DNA from: Linyphia triangularis
Taxonomy: Eukaryota; Arthropoda; Arachnida; Araneae; Linyphiidae
Length of the DNA stretch: 64,000 nt
Reading direction: 5' to 3'
Assembly (NCBI GenBank): GCA_963978545.1
Contig: OZ021723.1
Span: 44,345,069-44,409,068 of the forward strand
This document shows positions 59,763 to 64,000 of this stretch, piece by piece. The stretch's first letter is position 1. Each line of letters begins with the position of its first letter. The notes beneath the pieces were generated by a model. That model worked only from the letters and a program-made list of their open reading frames with translations, had not been told where the DNA came from and made no database searches. Both the position numbers and the translations under genes were made by a program.

Positions 59763-61559
59763 CCAGTATCATATCATATCTTCTAAGAAAAATAATAGGG
59801 AATAATTAGAATATACTACAACATTCTATCAATGTGCACTGGAAAAAATTATTTTTCCCTTATAAATAAGATACAGTCTGTAGTTTTAAATGAAAAAAAT
59901 AATTTTATGTAATTTTCCAACGAAAAATTCCTTTAAATTTAAAGTAATGCTTAACTTATAGGGATTTCTATAATTAAAAATACGAACTTTCTAACTCTAC
60001 TTACTCTACGCTGGGTTTCTAATTTTCCAATTATACTAGATATTCTTTAATATATTTTGAAAAAGAATCCCTCAATATTTTGTAAGTAGCTGAACAAAAA
60101 ACATTTTCCGTTATTTGTTTTCAAAACCCTAACGTTTCAGCATGCAAAACGTTCGATTCTTCCCCGCAATAAAGAAATTTGTCCTCAAGATCGTCCAAGA
60201 CATTTTCGCTCATAAGTGACGTGTTTCTCAACATAATGAACTGAAATTTGTTATCTAGGGTAAACGAAGTATTCTAAATCGAATGAAAACATAAAAATAG
60301 AGATTCGTATTGACATTTTTATAGTAGAGTTAAATTTACTTAGTATACAGCCCCCTAAGAAAAAATGTTTGCACCAGAAAATCGTAATTTTGGTGTAAAC
60401 AGCAAGATTTTACGATAATTAGAACCGATTTTTTGCGTACTGTACAATGCAAACCCAAAAAAGTCTTATACGGGCAAACAAAAAGTAATAATCTTAACTA
60501 TTACTGCATCAGAAAAAGACACGACGAAACAAACCAAACAGTTTCGGAGATATAAAAGAAAAGAAAATAAAACAAAACAAAAGTAGCCAAATATAAAACG
60601 ACAATGCTTATTCGTGCTGAACACAGTTCATCGATAACTTCTCGATATTCCTTCAGATAAACAAAACAAAATGAATAAGGTAGACAGCATCTTTTTCCTT
60701 TAACATAGAACATTCTTATCGCGTTACCTTCATTGCATCTATAAAAAACAACCAGTACTTACATCCTCTTTGCCGGAAAAAAGAAACCTTCACGTAAGGA
60801 TACAGCATGCAAGGGATATATAAACAAAAATAATGGAGAGGGCTTCCTACAAGCGATTTCATGTGTGATGGACGACAGTTTGCAAAGAAGAGCCATTTCC
60901 TAGGGGGCCATAAAAACCAGGATATCGGATGGAAAAAGGTGTTTGGAATAAAATTGTGGGACTCACCTGGAGATTGGTCGAAAGACATTTGAACTGATAC
61001 ATGATGTGTATTTATGTCGGGTGTTACTTTTCTTTCTAAATCCGGAAGAATGGTACAGTAAAGATCGCCTTAGATTGAGTACCGCTAAGAATGATAAAAG
61101 TTAGGGTTAGATTGTCAAGATCCTTACCTTTGTGTAAGAAATTGAGATTGCAATGTATGCATCTGTATTTTGATACCGCAATATCAATCCCTTTGAGGTA
61201 TCCTTTAAAACTACTAAAATTTAAATTTCATTACTCTAAACATCACACTTGCATTCTTCCAACTGCGCCCAGGAGGCGTTAATACAGTTTTGTACTCATA
61301 ATTTTTGCATTCTAAGTTCGCAAGAACTTTTGAAAAATATATTTTTTAAACTTATTTAGCTTATTCTTCACTTGAATAATTTCCCCTTTGTACCACTTTT
61401 TCTATTATTGGCGTTTTTGGATTCAAGGCTTCATCCGAAAAACTAACAACACTTATAAACTAAAGTGCAATTTAAAATGATCTAATAACTAATTGTTTAA
61501 AATTATCTCACACTTTCTTTTCAATTTGAACTAATTTTTAGATTATTGATTTATAATTT
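59763..61559. other. Spacer, no established gene; possible minus-strand first exon
   Basis: Most of it is featureless. On the minus strand ATG at 60988 followed by MSFDQSP reaches a consensus splice donor CAG|GTGAGT at 60969-60961. This would be a 22-base first coding exon, but nothing confirms transcription. Confidence 0.35.
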
Positions 61560-61561
61560 TA

Positions 61562-61812
61562 ATTGGGGGCCTGAGAAGCAAAGGGATCCAAGTGACTTTT
61601 CTCAACTTTTGAGAAAATACACTTTAAAGTTTCTATTAAATTTGCATGGAAATTATTTTTTTTGTTCAAATACTAATCTCTGAAATGAATGATCACTGAA
61701 TGAATATGAAGATATCAATAGTTTTCGTAGAATTAAATAAGAAACTTTAAAGTGTATTTTCTTGAAAGTTAAGAAAAGTCACTTAGACCCCTTTGCTTTT
61801 CAATCCCTCAAT
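61562..61812. mobile_element. Foldback MITE (251 bp, ~72-bp TIRs, TA target)
   Basis: The left arm from ATTGGGGGCCTGAGAAGC to ATACACTTTAAAGTTTC and the right arm from GAAACTTTAAAGTGTAT to CCCTCAAT are reverse complements over about 72 bp with roughly ten mismatches. TA lies directly outside both ends (61560-61561 and 61813-61814), fitting a Tc1/mariner-type MITE. Confidence 0.88.
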
Positions 61813-61988
61813 TACAAATAATCTGAAGAAATTATGTAGAATGGTAATTCTTTATAAAACATCCTTAAGCAAACGTCTGATATTCTAATTATTTTAAACT
61901 AAAAAGCTTTGATTTAAAATAGCAGTGCATATTTCAGTATATATGCTATAGCTAATATGATTAATTTGGATATTGTATATAATAAATG

Positions 61989-62173
61989 TGTAACGACACG
62001 GCAAGGAACAGAACAAGATCTTTATTCAAAACTCTTAAGAACACGAGCTATTATATACATAAGAACACGAGCTATTATATACAGGTCACGGGCTTGGTGC
62101 GTTAACAAGAGTACGTAAACTATGGGGAATTAAATAGGCATTTTACTGTGACGTCATATATATGTATATGACA
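61989..62173 (-). repeat. 3' LTR of the minus-strand Gypsy copy (185 bp)
   Basis: It is a near-identical inverted match to 62992-63176, with TG and CA ends. It contains a ~22-bp tandem duplication of AAGAACACGAGCTATTATA. Confidence 0.9.
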
Positions 62174-62273
62174 TCCCCCTCTTTAAAAAGTTAAATTTAA
62201 AAAAGACTTTAAAATTTAATTCCAAAATTCTAAATCCAATGTTTGAAAACATCTAAAAAAACTTCTAAAAAAG

Positions 62274-62990
62274 TTAACAACATCCATATCTTTCCGACTT
62301 TCTTACTACTCTACCCGATCTTGTCGTAACACAGCTTTCAGTCTCCGCAGCAGGAGATGAAACACGGGGAATAGACTGGTCAGTAGAATTAGGTACATCA
62401 TCATTCTGATCGCGAGGCAAATCATTAGTATCAGTAGGAGTAACGGACGTTGTAGGTTGTGTAGAAGTCGGTTGAGTAGAATCTTGACCATGCAGAGTTC
62501 GTAAAAACCAAGAATTTCTTCGAAATACTCGGCCATCACATGTCTTAACCATATAAGATCGAGAAGTAGGTCCTGGAGATACTATCACCGCTGGCTTCCA
62601 ATTTCTCCGTTTTAGGCGTAACAAAACTTTTTGTCCCACCGAAAGAGGTTGTTGAGATTTGGTTCCTCTGTCATGATATTCTTTATACTTGCCTCTTTTT
62701 TCCTGAAGTTTACAACTAACATTTTGAATTAGTTGGGGTTTCAGCAATTTTTCATTGATCAACAGAGTTCCTCTAGTTCTTCGGCCCATTAGCCTTTGCA
62801 CTGGTGATTCCAGGTTACCATTAGGCGTATTACGTTGATTGAGAAGGGCAAGATACATGTCAGATTTATAAGCCGCACACTTCACAAGAAGAAGTTTTGC
62901 TTCCTGAACATATCTTTCAGCTAATCCATTTGAGCGTTTGTGATAGGGACTTGAGGTCTCAACAGAAAAATTCCATTCTTCTGCAAATTT
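62274..62990 (-). pseudogene. Integrase C-terminus of the minus-strand Gypsy copy
   Basis: The frame is open from 62990 down to the stop at 62276-62274. It starts inside the integrase catalytic core with SSPYHKRSNGLAERYVQEAK, which holds the catalytic Glu (in GLAER). The RGTLLINEKLLKPQLIQN region follows, then GQKVLLRLKRRNWKPAVIV, and a serine/threonine-rich tail ending TTRSGRVVRKSERYGCC. This organisation matches K02A2.6-like Gypsy integrases. The two catalytic Asp residues and the zinc-binding region are missing because the sequence ends at the inserted LTR. No internal stops are present, so the parent copy was probably recent when interrupted. Confidence 0.88.
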
Positions 62991-62991
62991 C

Positions 62992-63176
62992 TGTCATACA
63001 CATATATATGACGTCACAGTAAAATGCCTATTTAATTCCCCATAGTTTACATACTCTTGTTAACGCACCAAGCCCTTGACCTGTATATAATAGCTCGTGT
63101 TCTTTTGTATATAATAGCTCGTGTTCTTAAGAGTTTTGAATAAAGATCTTGTTCTGTTCCTTGCCGTGTTGTTACA
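62992..63176 (+). repeat. 5' LTR of the plus-strand Gypsy copy (185 bp)
   Basis: It has the same length as the minus-strand LTR. It contains two GTATATAATAGCTCGTGTTC units about 26 bp apart and an AATAAA near 63140. Confidence 0.92.
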
Positions 63177-63284
63177 TGGTGCCGAATAATATAAGTATTT
63201 TTTAAATTAATTTAGCGGCCGGCATGCGTTTAACTTTGTATTAGAAAGTTTTAAAGGTTTTCAAAAGTATTTTAGCGAAAAACA

Positions 63285-64000
63285 ATGGCTGTCGCGAATG
63301 CTCGGTTACCGCCCCCGTTAATGCTTGGTGCAACATCGACAAACTGTTCTAGGCAGTGGAAAGACTGGTTGCAGCATTTCGAGTGGTATGCTCTAGTTTC
63401 GGAGCTGGAGAAAAAGGCTGCTAATGTTCAAGTAGCTGTATTTATGTCTGCTATAGGGCAAGACGCCCTGAATATTTTCAATACCTTTCCTAAGTGTAAG
63501 CAGAAAGACTTGAATTTGCTGAAAGAAGAGTTCAACAACTATTTTACTCCCAAGGTCAAAGTCACCTATGAAAGATTTTTATTCAACCAAGTCGTTCAAG
63601 ATGCTAACCAGAAATTTGATAATTTCTGTACAGATTTGCTGAGCAAAAGCCAATCTTGTGACTTTAATACCTTGCGTGACAGTTTAGTCATGGATAGGAT
63701 TGTTATTGGTGTTTTTCATGACAGTGACCGAGCTCATCTGCTATCTGTTACTGATTTGACATTGGATAAAGCTGTTCAGTTTTGTCGTGCTGCCGAGCAA
63801 GCTAGAGCTCAGCTTACATCTTTGAAATCAGATCCGGTGCATATTCTTGTGAAGAAGAAAATTCATAATACTTCTTCTAATAAACCGTGTTACCGTTGTG
63901 GTACTAAACATGCCTGGAAAAAGTGCCCAGCATTTCAGAAGGTATGTCACACTTGTAAAAAAACAGGACATTTTTCAAGATTTTGTAAGACGAAGCAGGT
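63285..64000 (+). CDS. Gag of the plus-strand Gypsy copy (partial, open to window end)
   Basis: ATG at 63285 opens 238 codons without a stop. The N-terminus MAVANARLPPPLMLG leads into a capsid-like region with QWKDWLQHFEWYA, then FFNQVV-type helices, as in K02A2.6-like Gypsy Gag. Two zinc knuckles follow near the edge: CYRCGTKHAWKKC (63890-63928) and CHTCKKTGHFSRFC (63949-63990). It would bind and package element RNA. Protease and polymerase are expected beyond the window. The unbroken frame suggests a recent copy. The only upstream context is LTR, primer site and about 90 bases of leader. Confidence 0.88.
   Translation, partial: MAVANARLPPPLMLGATSTNCSRQWKDWLQHFEWYALVSELEKKAANVQVAVFMSAIGQDALNIFNTFPKCKQKDLNLLKEEFNNYFTPKVKVTYERFLFNQVVQDANQKFDNFCTDLLSKSQSCDFNTLRDSLVMDRIVIGVFHDSDRAHLLSVTDLTLDKAVQFCRAAEQARAQLTSLKSDPVHILVKKKIHNTSSNKPCYRCGTKHAWKKCPAFQKVCHTCKKTGHFSRFCKTKQ

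Larger units (their letters stand above)
61989..62991 (-). mobile_element. Gypsy-type element, minus strand, 3' part only (185-bp LTR family)
   Basis: On the minus strand this is an integrase C-terminus, a polypurine tract (AAAGAGGGGGA, 62184-62174) and a 185-bp LTR at 62173-61989 beginning TGTCATATAC and ending TTACA. It is cut at 62991 by the plus-strand LTR of another copy of the same family. Confidence 0.85.
62992..64000 (+). mobile_element. Gypsy-type element, plus strand, 5' part (185-bp LTR family), runs off the window
   Basis: An LTR at 62992-63176 starts TGTCATACAC and ends GTTACA. It is followed at once by TGGTGCCGAATAAT, the probable primer-binding site, and an open gag. The rest lies to the right of the window. 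Its LTR matches the minus-strand LTR at 61989-62173 closely. Confidence 0.9.

Overview
The window looks like intergenic or intronic DNA from an arthropod nuclear genome, very AT-rich and full of transposons. No complete host protein-coding gene is visible. The mix of elements (three Gypsy-type LTR families, a non-LTR element with AP-endonuclease and RNase H, a Helitron, mariner and Tc1-like elements, tRNA-derived SINEs, several MITEs) fits an arthropod, and I infer a chelicerate such as a spider. That inference is from overall character, not from a diagnostic gene. Nothing prokaryotic (operons, CRISPR, phage) is present.

Left part (1-9.9 kb): a Gypsy reverse-transcriptase fragment runs into a 38-bp tandem repeat. 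A ~108-bp satellite with a four-monomer higher-order repeat (1261-2126, resuming at 6037) is split by a 3.9-kb Gypsy-type element with 462-bp LTRs. That element has lost RT, RNase H and the integrase core, carries three nonsense codons, and contains a tRNA-derived SINE with a 13-bp target duplication. A 1594-bp internally deleted Helitron on the minus strand (6309-7902) then splits an AT-rich ~22-bp minisatellite.

Middle part (9.7-28 kb): a nearly full-length R1/I-group non-LTR retrotransposon (9741-14946) has a frameshifted ORF1 and an ORF2 with one early stop. It is followed by a Tigger/pogo-like terminus. Next come a second SINE (17683-17970), a 36-bp perfect hairpin, a 1.58-kb non-coding element with long inverted termini (22304-23886), a ~140-bp tandem array, a broken THAP domain, and a decayed mariner with a Tc1-like element inserted in it.

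Right part (28-64 kb): mostly non-coding AT-rich DNA with MITEs. These include a hAT-like MITE nested in another foldback MITE (31966-32673), a 900-bp TTAA-flanked element, a pogo-like MITE, a piggyBac-like MITE and a 251-bp TA-flanked foldback MITE. One nearly intact 7.16-kb Gypsy element (33659-40817) has 466/467-bp LTRs, a TGTA target duplication and a 1367-residue Gag-Pol frame. At the right edge two copies of another Gypsy family with 185-bp LTRs lie in opposite orientation; the plus-strand copy appears inserted into the integrase of the minus-strand copy and runs off the window.

The genes do not form a host pathway. Each element encodes its own Gag/ORF1, polymerase, integrase or transposase, and most copies are broken. 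The main information is the order of nested insertions, several of which can be placed to the base from target-site duplications.
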